This document shows positions 19,200-28,697 of a stretch of 64,000 bases of DNA, one piece after another. Each line of letters begins with the position of its first letter. Within the stretch, counting starts at the first letter, position 1. The position numbers and the translations under genes were made by a program. The DNA lies in assembly GCF_036345155.1 (NCBI RefSeq), contig NZ_CP107772.1, positions 9,796,001-9,860,000 of the forward strand, written 5' to 3'. Below the pieces are notes generated by a model. The model was not told the origin of the DNA. It did no database searches and saw only the letters and a program-made list of their open reading frames with translations. Source of the DNA: Streptomyces sp. NBC_00582 (GTDB lineage: Bacteria; Actinomycetota; Actinomycetes; Streptomycetales; Streptomycetaceae).

Positions 19200-19760
19200 A
19201 AGCCGGCCAACACGTCAACGGTCGGGGCAGGATCGGCGGAGGCCACCCTGAGCCGAGGGACGCCGTCAGGGTGCGGCGACCAGCGGGGGCTGCCCCCGGT
19301 CGGCCGACAGGGTCTGCCGCAACGTGGCGACCGCCGTGGCGCCGAAGCGGTCGGCGAGGGCCGACTCGACGACGGCGATGGTCGCCTGGGCCCGTCACCT
19401 GCGCAAGGCCCCACCCTGGTCGCGGAGTCGGTGATTCCCCTGGCCGTCACCCGCGACAGCCGGCGGGGCGTCGGCACACGTGCACATCCAGGGTGAGGCC
19501 CAACGCCAGAAGGCCGCGGATGACACGGACGCGGGTCACCTCGGCGGCGCCGTACTGCCGTTGGACCGGACGAGGAGCGCGGCGGAGGCCGAAGCAGGCC
19601 GCGGGCCTCGGGCACAGGCGCAGGGCGCGCTCCATTCCGCGGAGCGTGGTGTACGGGAAGTGGATCTCGCCTGCCCGCAGCCAGCTTCCCAGGCGCGTCT
19701 CCCACTGCCTCGACGTCCGGGTGGTCGACGCCGTTGTAGCCGGCGACCCTGATGTCGTCT
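19200..19760 (-). pseudogene. Cluster of minus-strand remnants: MDR oxidoreductase tail, MerR-type piece, regulator C-terminus
   Basis: Three pieces in different frames are readable. WETRLGSWLRAGEIHFPYTT at about 19645-19705 resembles the tail of medium-chain NADPH-dependent oxidoreductases. RQYGAAEVTRVRVIRGLLAL at about 19490-19560 matches the MerR DNA-binding helix region. QATIAVVESALADRFGATAV with TLRQTLSADRGQ, ending near 19270, resembles the C-terminus of a MarR-like regulator. None has a complete frame. The first 60 bp upstream of the GH32 gene belong to its promoter. The rest up to 19849 shows nothing else. Confidence 0.4.
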
Positions 19761-19849
19761 CTTCCAGCCCGCGCCGGTCATTCTCGCAAGTGGGGCGAAG
19801 CCCGCGTCAGGGTGGCTCGTGCAACGTCGCGGTCGTGGCTACGGGGCGT

Positions 19850-20722
19850 TCAGCGGCCGATGTCGTCCAGCTCGGTCAGGTCCTCGTGCGAGAGGGAGAG
19901 TCCCGCGCCCGCGATGTTCTCGCGCAGGTGTGCCGTCGATGACGTGCCGGGGATGAGCAGGATGTTCGGTGACCGCTGCAGCAGCCAGGCCAGTGCGACG
20001 GACATCGGTGTTGCCTCCAGTCGAGCGGCGACCGCCGAGAGCGCCGTGGACTGAAGTGGCGTGAAGCCCCCGAGCGGGAAGAAGGGCACGAACGCGACGC
20101 CGTCGGTGGCGAGCCGGTCGATGAGCTTGTCGTCGTGGCGGTGGGCGAGGTTGTACATGTTCTGCACGCACACGATCGGCGCGATGCTCTGTGCCTCGGC
20201 GACCTGCTCCTCGGTGGCGTTGCTGACCCCGAGGTGGCGGATCAGGCCCTGCTGCTGGAGTTCCACGAGCGTGGCGAACGCCTCGGCGAGCGAGCCGGGT
20301 TGAGGGCCTTCGGCGTCGCCGAGCCGGAGGTTGACCAGGTCGAGTACGTCGAGCCCGAGGGACCTGAGGTTGTCGTGGACCTGGCGGCGCAGATCTTCCG
20401 GTCGCCGGGCCGTGGGCCAGCCGCCCTGTTCGTCCCGGGTCGCGCCCACCTTGGTCGCGATGTGCAGCGACTCGGGACAGGGGTGCAGTGCCTCACGGAT
20501 CAACTCGTTGGTGACGCGCGGCCCGTAGGCGTCGCTGGTGTCGATGTGGGTGATACCGAGGTCGACCGCTTCACGCAGAACGGCCAGGGCACCCTCGCGA
20601 TCGGTGGGCGGCCCCATGACCCACGGGCCGGCCAGTTGCATGGCGCCGTAGCCGAACCGGGTGACGGTCAAGTCCCCCAGAGTCCAGGTGCCGCCGGGAA
20701 GAGAGAGGGAGGGTGTGCTCAT
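19850..20722 (-). CDS. Aldo/keto reductase family oxidoreductase
   Basis: A 290-residue (beta/alpha)8-barrel NADPH-dependent oxidoreductase. The tetrad region is visible as HIDTSDAYGP (Asp, Tyr) and HIATKVGA (Lys). The position of the fourth tetrad residue, usually His in a YLxH motif, reads DLVNLRLGD, so the His is replaced, as in a subgroup of actinobacterial AKRs. The NADPH phosphate-binding end IPGTSSTAHLREN is intact. ATG 20722 (MSTPSLSL) follows AGGAAAGG; an in-frame extension upstream would overlap the operators. It is divergent from the HxlR regulator gene, which probably controls it. The physiological substrate is unknown. Confidence 0.9.
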   Translation of the reverse strand: MSTPSLSLPGGTWTLGDLTVTRFGYGAMQLAGPWVMGPPTDREGALAVLREAVDLGITHIDTSDAYGPRVTNELIREALHPCPESLHIATKVGATRDEQGGWPTARRPEDLRRQVHDNLRSLGLDVLDLVNLRLGDAEGPQPGSLAEAFATLVELQQQGLIRHLGVSNATEEQVAEAQSIAPIVCVQNMYNLAHRHDDKLIDRLATDGVAFVPFFPLGGFTPLQSTALSAVAARLEATPMSVALAWLLQRSPNILLIPGTSSTAHLRENIAGAGLSLSHEDLTELDDIGR

Positions 20723-20788
20723 CTTGTTGCCTTTCCTCGTGCACTGGGGGTGGCGCGTGCCGCCTCCCTGCATAAGCATTGGAGAGAA

Positions 20789-20821
20789 ACTTCCTGTCGG
20801 GAAGTAGGCACTCTGGAGTGC
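20789..20821. promoter_or_regulatory. Two inverted repeats between the AKR and HxlR genes
   Basis: ACTTCC-TGTCG-GGAAGT (20789-20805) and GCACTC-TG-GAGTGC (20808-20821) lie back to back in the 130-bp divergent region. HxlR regulators bind such dyads near their own promoter and that of the divergent oxidoreductase, so these are probable operators. Confidence 0.55.
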
Positions 20822-20852
20822 GTAACCCACCCATCGGTGAGAGGTGCGATCA

Positions 20853-21299
20853 GTGACGACGATGAAGGCGGCCGAGAAAAGGGCTCAGGCCAAGGTGGAG
20901 TACAACGCGTTCCTGGCCGGGTGCCCCAGCAGGCAGCTGCTCGACCGTATCTCGGACAAGTGGGTCGTCCTGATCCTGTGTGCGCTGGGCGGCGACACCG
21001 GCCCTGGCCGGCCCGGTGCGGCACACTCAGACGCTCCGAAGGCGATGCGCTACTCCGAGATGTCCCGTCTTCTGGCCGGGGTCAGTCAGAAGATGCTGAC
21101 CCAGACGCTACGGTCGCTGGAGCACGACGGTCTGCTCACCCGTACCGTGACACCAACCGTCCCCGTCACCGTCTCCTACGAGCTGACCGACCTCGGCCTC
21201 TCGCTCCACCACATGACGCGCGGGCTCAGAGAGTGGGCCCAGACACACATGGCCGAGGTCCTCGCACACCGAGAGAACCACGACGCCCGCACCTCCTGA
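20853..21299 (+). CDS. HxlR-family transcriptional regulator
   Basis: A 148-residue winged-helix protein. The HxlR core starts with a conserved Cys (AGCPSRQLLDRISDKWVVLI), followed by MRYSEMSRLLAGVSQKMLTQ as the recognition helix and a wing (LLTRTVTPTVPVTVSYELT). A short insertion (GDTGPGRPGAAHSDAP) sits between helices 1 and 2. The Cys is a possible redox or electrophile sensor, as in YodB/HypR-type relatives. GTG 20853 was chosen, preceded by GAGAGG; another in-frame GTG lies at 20844. It is divergent from the aldo/keto reductase. Confidence 0.9.
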   Translation: MTTMKAAEKRAQAKVEYNAFLAGCPSRQLLDRISDKWVVLILCALGGDTGPGRPGAAHSDAPKAMRYSEMSRLLAGVSQKMLTQTLRSLEHDGLLTRTVTPTVPVTVSYELTDLGLSLHHMTRGLREWAQTHMAEVLAHRENHDARTS

Positions 21300-21427
21300 G
21301 GACACACCCCCACCAGGCCGGAGGTGGATCGAAGGTCCGACCACGCCGTCCTCGACCCGGCCCACGGCGGGTGTCCGGTCCAGGGGTGGGTGGCCGGCCG
21401 GGACAGGGTGGCTGGGACGATGCCCCG

Positions 21428-22030
21428 GTGAACCACTTCTCGCACGTCAGCGTCGGCCCTGGTCATGACCGGCGGTGTCCCCCGGAGCCCAGGCGGGCCG
21501 AGCCCGGTGAGTGGCCGAAGCTGGAGGCCGCGCTCGCTCGGGTCAATCGTGACCTGACGGCGACGTTGCCGGGGCAGGACGCGCTGATCCTGGTGGTTGA
21601 ACCGCCCTGGCAGCCCGTGCTCCCGGGCGGACTCGACAGGGGGCAGGTCTACGTGGCGATGCCCGACGGCCGTTGGCACGGCAATCCGGTGAACGCGTGG
21701 GACCTGGAGGAGGGCGACCCGCTCGAGCCGGACGATGCGGAGACCGTCCTGACCGTGGTCGCGGATGCGGCGCAGTCGACCGTCATGGAGTTGCTCTGGC
21801 AGGTCTGGCCGCTCTGCCCGGAACACAGGACCGGAGTGCATCCTCGTCCCGCTGGTACCACTGACGACGGGTACCTGGGCGAAACGGACGACCCGGCCGG
21901 CCCACCGGTGTGGTGGTGCCGGGGCGGCAGGGACGGCGCCTGCCACGACGTCTCCCCGGTCGGAGAGTTGGCCTCCACCCTGCCAGGAAAGCAGCGTCGC
22001 GCACTGCGGCGCAGACAGAACGGGGACTGA
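21428..22030 (+). CDS. Hypothetical protein with Cys/His pairs
   Basis: A 200-residue soluble protein from GTG 21428. The family was not recognised. The N-terminal half has an acidic amphipathic pattern (WPKLEAALARVNRDL); the C-terminal third has WPLCPEHRTGVHPRPAG, then PPVWWCRGGRDGACHDVSPV. The CPEH/H and WWC...C residues could bind a metal. It ends with a basic tail (KQRRALRRRQ). No strong ribosome site is seen, but codon use is typical of a real gene, and it stands alone between HxlR and the sulfur leader region. Confidence 0.55.
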   Translation: MNHFSHVSVGPGHDRRCPPEPRRAEPGEWPKLEAALARVNRDLTATLPGQDALILVVEPPWQPVLPGGLDRGQVYVAMPDGRWHGNPVNAWDLEEGDPLEPDDAETVLTVVADAAQSTVMELLWQVWPLCPEHRTGVHPRPAGTTDDGYLGETDDPAGPPVWWCRGGRDGACHDVSPVGELASTLPGKQRRALRRRQNGD

Positions 22031-22082
22031 GCACCGACACCGCGTGGATCGGTGCCCCGGCGTTCCGGCATCCGGGCGCCGC

Positions 22083-22111
22083 TTGACGAACAGCGGCCGG
22101 GACTGCTGAAT
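22083..22111 (+). promoter_or_regulatory. Probable promoter of a leaderless Cys leader peptide
   Basis: TTGACG (22083-22088), a 17-bp spacer and CTGAAT (22106-22111) end only 7 bp before the leader ATG, which would make that mRNA leaderless. A dyad GCCGCT-N8-AGCGGC (22078-22097) straddles the -35 and may be an operator. Confidence 0.5.
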
Positions 22112-22118
22112 TGATCGC

Positions 22119-22196
22119 ATGGACGCCCAGGAGCCCTTGGTCTCGCGTGACCACATCGACTTCGGTCGGGTGTGGTCCGCCGCGTGTTGCGCCTGA
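22119..22196 (+). CDS. Cysteine-containing regulatory leader peptide (25 aa)
   Basis: ATG 22119 encodes 25 residues ending SRDHIDFGRVWSAACCA and stop. This is the actinobacterial leader-peptide signature (SR.H.DL.RV.SA.C), found upstream of sulfur-assimilation and sulfonate genes, where Cys-tRNA supply at the tandem Cys codons is thought to set downstream expression. There are two adjacent Cys codons (TGT TGC) just before the end. No Shine-Dalgarno site precedes it and the promoter ends just upstream, fitting leaderless translation. The SsuD-like gene starts 220 bp downstream; the spacer is rich in GC dyads (for example around 22197-22250) that could fold into alternative attenuator structures. 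Confidence 0.8.
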   Translation: MDAQEPLVSRDHIDFGRVWSAACCA

Positions 22197-22415
22197 CCCC
22201 GCGGCGGGCTGCCCGGCGGCCCGTCCTTTCCTCCTGACCGCGGCGCGGCCTGCCTTCCGCCCTCGCGCGCGCTGCCCCCGCACTGCGTCTCCCGGCGCCC
22301 GGCGTCGTCACTTCCGCACCGACCCGTCCGCACGGCGCACCCGTCACCCGCCTCTCGCAAGGCCCTTGCGCCATGCCCTGCGGTTCGGTCCGTCTCCTTC
22401 GAAAGGGCCCTTCCC

Positions 22416-23552
22416 ATGCCCGTGGAATTCCTCGGCATCGCCGCCACCCACGACGGCTCCGAAACCACCCCGCGCTCCGCCGGCGCCTTCGACAAGGAGT
22501 ACACACTCCGCCTCGCCCGGGCGCACGAGGACCATGGCTGGGACCGGGTGCTGTTCGCCTACGGCTCCGGATCCCCTGATCCCGCGCCCGCCGCCGCGTA
22601 CATCGCGAGCCGGCTGGACCGCCTCCAACTCCTCCTCGCCCACCGGCCGAACGTCTCCTATCCCACCTTCGCCGCCAAGACGTTCGCCACCCTCGACCAG
22701 ATCAGCGAGGGCCGGCTGACGGTGCACTTCATCACCGGCGGCAACGACCACGAGCAGGGCCGCGAGGGCGACACCCTCACCAAGGACGAGCGCTACGCCC
22801 GCACCCGCGAGTACATCCGCGTCGTCAAGAAGATCTGGACCACTCACGAGCCCTTCGACCACGAGGGCGGCCACTACCGCTTCCACGACTTCGTCAGCGA
22901 CGTCTTCCCGGCCCAACAGCCGCGCCCGAACGTGTCGTTCGGCGGTTCGTCGCCCGCCGCGTACGCCGCCGGGGGCGCCGAGGCCGACATCTACTGCCTG
23001 TGGGGTGAGCCCCTGGCGAAGACCGCCGAGCAGATCGAGGCCGTGAAGGCCGCGGCGAAGGCCGCCGGACGCACCGACGTGCCGCGCATCCAGGTGGCGT
23101 TCCGCCCGATCATCGCCCCGACGGAGGAACTGGCCTGGGAGAAGGCCCACCGCACGGTCGGCGCGATCAAGGCCCGCAAGGAGAAGGGCGAGCCGATCAG
23201 CAAGCGCCACAACGGGCATGCCCGACCGGAGAACACGGGCTCGCAGCGGCTGATCGCCATCGCCGAGGCGGGGGAGCGTTACGACCGTGCCCTGTGGACC
23301 CCGACCGCCGTCGCCACCGGCGGCGCGGGCAACTCCAACGCCCTGGTCGGCACCCCCGAGACGGTGGCCCAGGCGCTCCTCGACTACTACGACCTGGGCG
23401 TGGACATCCTCTCCGCCCGTGGCTACGACCTGCTGGGCGACGCGATCGACTTCGGCCGGTACGTGATCCCGATCGTCCGCGAGGAGGTCGCCAAACGCGA
23501 CGCCCAGCGGGCCGCCCGCGGCACGCACACCCTTGCGGCGGTGAGCGGATGA
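22416..23552 (+). CDS. SsuD-like FMNH2-dependent alkanesulfonate monooxygenase (LLM class)
   Basis: A 378-residue luciferase-fold TIM barrel flavin monooxygenase that should release sulfite from sulfonates using FMNH2 and O2. Landmarks are VEFLGIAATHDGSE at the N-terminus, the RPNVSYPTFAAKTFATLDQI barrel region, FITGGNDHEQGREGD, and the C-terminal LVGTPETVAQALLDYYDLGV helix. It lies behind a Cys leader peptide, which supports a sulfur-starvation role. A 4-bp overlap couples it to an acetyltransferase. The FMN reductase partner is not nearby (only an unrelated fragment at 16.2 kb). It might instead act on another sulfur compound of the SsuD/SfnG type. Confidence 0.9.
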   Translation: MPVEFLGIAATHDGSETTPRSAGAFDKEYTLRLARAHEDHGWDRVLFAYGSGSPDPAPAAAYIASRLDRLQLLLAHRPNVSYPTFAAKTFATLDQISEGRLTVHFITGGNDHEQGREGDTLTKDERYARTREYIRVVKKIWTTHEPFDHEGGHYRFHDFVSDVFPAQQPRPNVSFGGSSPAAYAAGGAEADIYCLWGEPLAKTAEQIEAVKAAAKAAGRTDVPRIQVAFRPIIAPTEELAWEKAHRTVGAIKARKEKGEPISKRHNGHARPENTGSQRLIAIAEAGERYDRALWTPTAVATGGAGNSNALVGTPETVAQALLDYYDLGVDILSARGYDLLGDAIDFGRYVIPIVREEVAKRDAQRAARGTHTLAAVSG

Positions 23553-24079
23553 CGTCGCTGACCCCACCGCTCTCGGCCGAGCCGACGGTCGTTCACGTCA
23601 CGGTCGACGACCCACGAGTCAGACCACTGCTGCGCGAACTGGGCGAGGAGTACACGTCCCGGTACGGCATCGACGCCCATGCCGAGCTCGCCCGTTACCC
23701 GGACGAGGAGTTCACGGCGTCGTACGGCGGCGTCCTGCTGCTGCTCCTAGAGCACGGTGAGCCGATCGCGGGCGGCGCCTTCCGCCGCTACGACGAGGCC
23801 ACAGCCGAACTGAAGCGGATCTGGACGCACTCCGCCCACCGGCGGCGCGGTCTGGCCCGCCGTGTCGTCGCCGCACTGGAACGCGAGGCGGGCGTCCGCG
23901 GCTACCGGCGGGTCTGTCTGACCACCGGCCCGCGCCAGCCGGAGGCCGTCGGCCTGTACCTGGCCACCGGCTACACACCGTTGTTCGACACGGAGGCCGA
24001 CCCGGAGAGCATCGGCCCGTTGCCGTTCGAGAAGCAGCTCTCCGAGGGCACGGCCACCGCAACGGCCATCGACCGGTGA
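23549..24079 (+). CDS. GNAT-family N-acetyltransferase
   Basis: A 176-residue acetyl-CoA-dependent acetyltransferase. The GNAT core is present: beta4 AELKRIWTHSAHR, the pyrophosphate-binding loop RRRGLARRVVAALE (Q/R-x-x-G-x-A/G), and the C-terminal TGPRQPEAVGLYLATGYTP. ATG 23549 overlaps the SsuD-like stop (ATGA), so it is translationally coupled. It may acetylate a sulfur-containing amine or amino acid in the same pathway, by context only. Confidence 0.88.
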   Translation: MTSLTPPLSAEPTVVHVTVDDPRVRPLLRELGEEYTSRYGIDAHAELARYPDEEFTASYGGVLLLLLEHGEPIAGGAFRRYDEATAELKRIWTHSAHRRRGLARRVVAALEREAGVRGYRRVCLTTGPRQPEAVGLYLATGYTPLFDTEADPESIGPLPFEKQLSEGTATATAIDR

Positions 24080-24116
24080 ACAACCGGCGACGCGCTGATT
24101 CAACGATCCTGCTCGG

Positions 24117-25100
24117 TCACGCGGTGATCAGCTCCGGATGATGCTTCTTCACCACCGCGGGGTGGGCGCGGACCCAGCCCTTGAGTTCGTTCCAGCCGAA
24201 CTCGGCGAACAGCGGGTTGGCCGGGTCCGCCGTCACGCCCGCCGCGTCCGACGCGCCGGGGAAGGGAAGCGGAGCGATCCGGGCGTCGAGGCGGGGGTTG
24301 TAGAAGAACGGTGCGGAAAAGCGCTCGCGTGCTCCCGGCGGGGAGACGACGCGATGGTTCGTCGCCTTGAGGTAGCCGTTCGTCGCGACCTCCAGCAGCT
24401 CGCCGAGGTTCACCACGAACGCACCCGGCAGGTACGGCACGTCGATGAAGCCCTGCCCGTCCGGCGTCTCCACCTGGAGTCCGGGAACCTCGTCCGTCAG
24501 CAACAGGGTCAAAAAGCCGTAGTCCTTGTGCACACCCACGCCCTGGTCGTCCCCCTGCGGGGCCCGCCCGGGGTAGCGGACCAGTTTCAGGTGGTTGCGC
24601 GGGTGGCCGGAGAAGGCGTCGTCGTAGAAGTCCTCGGGGCCGCCGATGGCCGCGAGCAGCTCGTGCAGCAGCCGGTGGGCGACCGCGCTGAGCCGGGCCA
24701 TCCACTCCAGCGAGACCTCCCGCAGCACGGGCAGGGCCTCGGGCCACTGGTTCGGCCCCTCGAGCCACCAGTAGGGCGGCTCGCCCGGGGCGGGCACGTG
24801 CGGGGGAAGCTCGTTGCTGATGTCGAGTTGGTCGCGCCAGTCGCGGCGGCCCTGGGTGTGCTCGTTGCCGATCCGCGTGTAGCCCCGGAAGTGGGGCGAG
24901 TTGAGGTTGTCGAGCGCGTGCCGGTCGGCTTCGGGCAGGGCGAAGAAGTCACGGGCGGTACCGAGCAGCCGGTCCTGTTCGGCGCGTGTGATGCCGTGAC
25001 CGACCAACTGGAAGAAGCCGACGTCGCGGGCGGCCCGGTGGAGCGCGTCACGGTCGGGGGCGGAGAGGTCGATCACCGGGAGGGAGGGGAGCTGGGACAT
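24117..25100 (-). CDS. 2-oxoglutarate/Fe(II)-dependent dioxygenase, isopenicillin-N-synthase-like
   Basis: A 327-residue non-heme iron oxygenase. The iron triad is H191 and D193 (GVHKDYGFLT) and H249 (ATNHRVVSPP), with the 2-oxoglutarate-binding Arg in RERFSAPFF. The N-terminal DIOX_N domain (PVIDLSAPDRDALHRAARD; FFQLVGHGI) is intact. ATG 25100 follows AAGGAA. It faces the SsuD/GNAT pair tail-to-tail. Relatives oxidise small molecules, among them amino acids and sulfur compounds; the substrate is not deducible. It is 128 bp downstream of mmuM on the same strand, so weak read-through is possible. Confidence 0.9.
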   Translation of the reverse strand: MSQLPSLPVIDLSAPDRDALHRAARDVGFFQLVGHGITRAEQDRLLGTARDFFALPEADRHALDNLNSPHFRGYTRIGNEHTQGRRDWRDQLDISNELPPHVPAPGEPPYWWLEGPNQWPEALPVLREVSLEWMARLSAVAHRLLHELLAAIGGPEDFYDDAFSGHPRNHLKLVRYPGRAPQGDDQGVGVHKDYGFLTLLLTDEVPGLQVETPDGQGFIDVPYLPGAFVVNLGELLEVATNGYLKATNHRVVSPPGARERFSAPFFYNPRLDARIAPLPFPGASDAAGVTADPANPLFAEFGWNELKGWVRAHPAVVKKHHPELITA

Positions 25101-25228
25101 GGATGGAGTTCCTTGCGGGTGGTTCGTGTACGAGGAGGTGGGGAGCGGGGAGCGGTTGTCCGGCGCGCCGGGTCCGGCGCCCTGCCCCACCGGACGGGTG
25201 CGGGCCTGGGGTCGTCTCGGAGTGCCGC

Positions 25229-26128
25229 TCAGTGGCCTGGCGTCGAAGCGCCGAGGCGCTCGGCCAGCTGTCTGATCTCGGCGGGGCCGACCCGGCAACA
25301 GCCGCCGACGAGCGCCGCGCCGGCGGCGAGCCAGGACGGTGCCAGGTCAGCGATCTCGTCCTGGGCGCCCAGCCAGCGGCGGGTCTCCGGGTCCCAGACG
25401 CCGCCGCCGTTCGGATAGACGACACCGGGGAGTGCGGTGTTCAGGGCCAGCGCGGCGGCCGTGTCGGCGGCGGGGGCGCAGTTCACCCCCGTGGCGACGA
25501 CGGCGTCGCTGCCACGGGCCAGCGCGAAGGCCTCGGTCAGCGGCTGGCCCGCGCTGGTGGTCGTCCCCCGGATGCTGTACGAGAGCCAGGCCGGGATGCC
25601 CAGGCCGTCCAGGGCGATCAGCACGGCCTCGGCCTCGCGCAGGTCGGGAATGGTCTCGACGGCGAAGACGTCGGGGGCCGCCTCGGCCAGTGCCTCCAGC
25701 CGGGGGCGGTGGAAACGGGTCAGTTCGGCCACGGTGAGGCCGTAGTCGCCCCGGTATTCCGAACCGTCGGCCAGCATCGCGCCGTACGGGCCCACGGATG
25801 CCGCGACCCAGCCCTTCCCCGGGGTGGCCTCGGCGGCCTCGCGGGCCAGGGACACGCTGCGTCGCAGCAGTGCCGTGGTCTCGGAGCGGGAGATGCCCAG
25901 TCGGGCGAAACCGTCGTACGTGGCCTGGTAGCCGGCCGTGATGGCGACCTGCGCGCCCGCCGCGAAGTAGGCGCGGTGGACGGCCCTGATCGCGTCGGGG
26001 TCGTCGCGCAGCAGACGGGCCGACCAGAGGGCGCCGCTCAGGTCGTGGCCCTGGGCCTCCAGCTCGTTGGACATGCCGCCGTCCAGGACGAGGGGGCCGG
26101 CGGTGAGGGCGTCGCGGAAGGTCGTCAC
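25229..26128 (-). CDS. mmuM: Homocysteine S-methyltransferase (S-methylmethionine type)
   Basis: A 299-residue zinc methyltransferase of the Pfam S-methyl_trans fold. Zinc ligands are visible as VATGVNCAP (Cys) and [11 protein letters not shown] (two Cys). The N-terminal [20 protein letters not shown] is diagnostic of the MmuM/BHMT-like branch. It makes two methionines from S-methylmethionine and homocysteine (S-adenosylmethionine is an alternative donor). It overlaps the ABC ATPase by 4 bp, forming one operon with a polar amino-acid importer, which suggests import of S-methylmethionine or a related methyl donor. Confidence 0.93.
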   Translation of the reverse strand: MTTFRDALTAGPLVLDGGMSNELEAQGHDLSGALWSARLLRDDPDAIRAVHRAYFAAGAQVAITAGYQATYDGFARLGISRSETTALLRRSVSLAREAAEATPGKGWVAASVGPYGAMLADGSEYRGDYGLTVAELTRFHRPRLEALAEAAPDVFAVETIPDLREAEAVLIALDGLGIPAWLSYSIRGTTTSAGQPLTEAFALARGSDAVVATGVNCAPAADTAAALALNTALPGVVYPNGGGVWDPETRRWLGAQDEIADLAPSWLAAGAALVGGCCRVGPAEIRQLAERLGASTPGH

Positions 26129-26877
26129 AGCACTCTCGTCACGAAGTCGCGGGTTCGGGGGTGGTCGGGGGCGGTCAGGATGCGGGCGGGTGGTCCGGAC
26201 TCCAGGACGCGGCCGTCGTCGAAGAAGACGACCTCGTCGGCGACCTCGCGGGCGAAGCCCAGTTCGTGGGTGACGACGAGCATCGTCATGCCGTCGGCGG
26301 CGAGGCCGCGCATGACGTCCAGCACCTCGCCGACCAGTTCCGGGTCGAGTGCCGAGGTCGGCTCGTCGAACAGCATGAGCTTCGGTCGCATGGCCAACGC
26401 GCGGGCGATGGCGACCCGTTGCTGCTGCCCGCCGGACAGCTGGGCGGGGTAGGCGTCGCGCCGGTCGGCCAGACCGACCCGTTCGAGGAGTTCCAGCGCG
26501 TCGGCGTGGGCCTCGGCGCGGGGGCGGCCCGCGCCGACCGGCCCCTCGACGACGTTGGCGAGTGCCGTCAGGTGCGGGAACAGGTGGAAGCGCTGGAAGA
26601 CCATGCCGATGGTGCGACGCTGCCGGGCCAGGTCACGGCTGCGCAGTTCGCGCAGCCCGTCCCGGTACGGCTCGTACCCGATCGGTGCGCCGTCGACCAG
26701 GATCCGGCCGCCGTCGGGCCGTTCCAGACGGTTCACGCAGCGCAGGAAGGTGGACTTCCCCGACCCGGAGGGGCCGATCACACAGGTGACCGTCCCACGC
26801 GGTACGCGGAGGTCGACGCCGCGCAGCACCTCCCGCCCGGCGAAGGACTTGCGGACACCGGTGGCCTCGATCATCAT
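26125..26877 (-). CDS. Polar amino-acid ABC transporter, ATP-binding subunit
   Basis: A 250-residue ABC ATPase of the GlnQ/HisP type. Motifs: Walker [11 protein letters not shown]-loop [13 protein letters not shown], signature [15 protein letters not shown], Walker [13 protein letters not shown] and H-loop VVTHELGFA. It starts at ATG 26877 overlapping the permease stop and ends overlapping mmuM. It would power the permease and lipoprotein encoded just upstream. Confidence 0.95.
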   Translation of the reverse strand: MMIEATGVRKSFAGREVLRGVDLRVPRGTVTCVIGPSGSGKSTFLRCVNRLERPDGGRILVDGAPIGYEPYRDGLRELRSRDLARQRRTIGMVFQRFHLFPHLTALANVVEGPVGAGRPRAEAHADALELLERVGLADRRDAYPAQLSGGQQQRVAIARALAMRPKLMLFDEPTSALDPELVGEVLDVMRGLAADGMTMLVVTHELGFAREVADEVVFFDDGRVLESGPPARILTAPDHPRTRDFVTRVL

Positions 26878-27704
26878 CGGCTGCTGCCCTTCGCGAAGTG
26901 ACGTTCGAGGTAGTGCTGGCCGACGTTCAGGAGGGTCGTGACGGCCAGGTACCAGATGCTGGCGACGAGCAGCAGCGGGATCGTCTGGTAGGTGCGGGCG
27001 TACACGATCTGCACGGAGTACAGGAGCTCCGCGTAGGCCAGCACACTGACCAGGGACGTCGTCTTGAGCATGGAGATGGTCTCGTTGCCGACCGGCGGGA
27101 TGATCACCCGCATCGCCTGGGGCAGGACGATCCGGCGCAGGGTCCTGGCCCGGGACAGGCCGAGCGCGTCCGCCGCCTCGGTCTGCCCGGGGTCGACCGA
27201 GACGATCCCGGCCCGGATGATCTCGGCGAGATAGGCGGCCTCGTTGAGGCCGAGGCCGAGCAGGGCCGCGGTGAAGGTCGTGATGACGGAGTTCGCGGGG
27301 ACGTCGCCGATCGCCGGCAGGAGGGGGAGGTGCAGCGACAGCGTCGGGTACAGCGCGGAGATGAAGCCCCAGAACAGCAGCTGCACCAGCAGCGGGGTGC
27401 CCCGGAAGAGCCAGATGTACGCCCAGGCGACGGCCCGGGCGACCGTGTTGTCCGACAGTCGCATGAGGGCCAGCGCGACGCCGAGCACGAGCCCGATCGC
27501 CATGGCGGCGGCGGTGAGTTCCAGGGTGGTCAGCAGGCCCCGCAGCACGGTCCGGCTGAACAGCCAGGTGCCGACCGTGTCCCAGCCGAAGCGCCGATTG
27601 GTGATCAGCGACTGGGCCAGGGACGCGGCCAGGAGCACGACGACGAGGGTCAGGACCCACTGGCCGGGCCTGCGGCGGCGGTAGACCGGCAACTCGGCGG
27701 TCAT
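26874..27704 (-). CDS. Polar amino-acid ABC transporter, permease subunit
   Basis: A 276-residue inner-membrane permease of the HisMQ family. There are about five to six membrane helices (for example [14 protein letters not shown] near residue 16), a His/Glu/Gln/Arg/opine TM-box region ([20 protein letters not shown]), and the EAA loop [20 protein letters not shown] contacting the ATPase. Only one permease gene is present, so a homodimer is expected. It overlaps both neighbours by 4 bp. Confidence 0.95.
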   Translation of the reverse strand: MTAELPVYRRRRPGQWVLTLVVVLLAASLAQSLITNRRFGWDTVGTWLFSRTVLRGLLTTLELTAAAMAIGLVLGVALALMRLSDNTVARAVAWAYIWLFRGTPLLVQLLFWGFISALYPTLSLHLPLLPAIGDVPANSVITTFTAALLGLGLNEAAYLAEIIRAGIVSVDPGQTEAADALGLSRARTLRRIVLPQAMRVIIPPVGNETISMLKTTSLVSVLAYAELLYSVQIVYARTYQTIPLLLVASIWYLAVTTLLNVGQHYLERHFAKGSSR

Positions 27705-28603
27705 GAGGCCGCGTTGATCTCGAACGTGTCCAGGGCACCGGACTCCAGGCCCCACTTGGCGAGGATCTGCTCGTAACCGCCGCTCGCCTTGAGGTCCTCC
27801 AGCGCCGACTTGAGCAGCTCGGTCAGCTCGCTGTTCTTCGGTGCGGCGATGCCGAACGGCGCGTCGCCGTAGGAGTCCCCGGCGACCTCGAGCTTTCCGC
27901 CGGACTGCTGGGCGGCATAGGCGGCGACCGGCGAGTCGGCCAGGGCGGCGTCGGCGCGGCCGCTGGTGACGGCGAGGTTCACGCCGGTGCCGTCGGGGAA
28001 GGTGCTGGCCTTGATCGGGGTCTTGCAGGTCTTGGCGCGGGCCGGCAGGTCCACGAGCGCCTGCGTGGACCCCTTCGCCACGGCGACGGTACGGCCGCAC
28101 AGCGAGTCGCCGCCGGGCTTGAGCGCCTGGGGATTGCCGGCCGGGACCAGCAGGGAGGTGCCCGCGTCGAAATAGGTGACGAAGTCGACGACCTTCTCCC
28201 GCTCGGCGGTGTCCGTGAAGGAGGAGACGCCGAGCTGGTACTTGCCCGACTGGAGGCCGGGCAGGATCGAGTCGAAGGGCACGTTCACGAGGGTGACCTT
28301 GACGCCGAGGACGGTGCCGAGGGCCTTGTCGAGGTCGGCCTCGGCGCCGATGACCGTCTTGTTGTCGGAGGCGAAGAAGTCCATCGGCGGGTAGCTGACG
28401 TCGCTGGCGACCGTGATGCCGCTCGCCTTCAAGGCGGCCGGGACCTTGGCGGCGAGCGCGGCGTTCTTCGCGATCGAGGTGGCGCCGGCGGAGGCGCTGG
28501 ACGACGTGCCGGAGGAGGCGCCGGTCGGCTGGGAGGGATCGGCGCAGCCCGCCAGAAGCAGTGCCGCGGAACCGAGGAGTACTAGCGGGCGCAGAGCGGA
28601 CAA
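27701..28603 (-). CDS. Polar amino-acid ABC transporter, substrate-binding lipoprotein
   Basis: A 300-residue periplasmic-binding-protein-like lipoprotein. The signal peptide ends in lipobox LLAGC (Cys at about residue 20), followed by a Ser/Thr/Gly linker. The SBP type 3 fold is seen in [17 protein letters not shown] and [23 protein letters not shown] strands (here [19 protein letters not shown]). First gene of the four-gene importer/mmuM operon. Ligand not readable from sequence; the downstream methyltransferase makes S-methylmethionine or a related sulfur amino acid plausible. Regulation is probably by the divergent IclR protein through repeats at 28698-28730. Confidence 0.93.
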   Translation of the reverse strand: MSALRPLVLLGSAALLLAGCADPSQPTGASSGTSSSASAGATSIAKNAALAAKVPAALKASGITVASDVSYPPMDFFASDNKTVIGAEADLDKALGTVLGVKVTLVNVPFDSILPGLQSGKYQLGVSSFTDTAEREKVVDFVTYFDAGTSLLVPAGNPQALKPGGDSLCGRTVAVAKGSTQALVDLPARAKTCKTPIKASTFPDGTGVNLAVTSGRADAALADSPVAAYAAQQSGGKLEVAGDSYGDAPFGIAAPKNSELTELLKSALEDLKASGGYEQILAKWGLESGALDTFEINAAS

Positions 28604-28697
28604 GGCGAACTCCTGATGAGCCTGAAGTGCGAGGGATGGCTGGAGACTATCCCTGGATGCGTAATAGGCAAGTCCAGTTGCGCATCATGCACGGACC

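Noticed and set aside
20135..22030. A 631-codon plus-strand frame reaching from within the AKR gene
   Set aside because: The first two thirds are antisense to AKR and out of frame with HxlR. Only the last 200 codons from GTG 21428 look like a gene.
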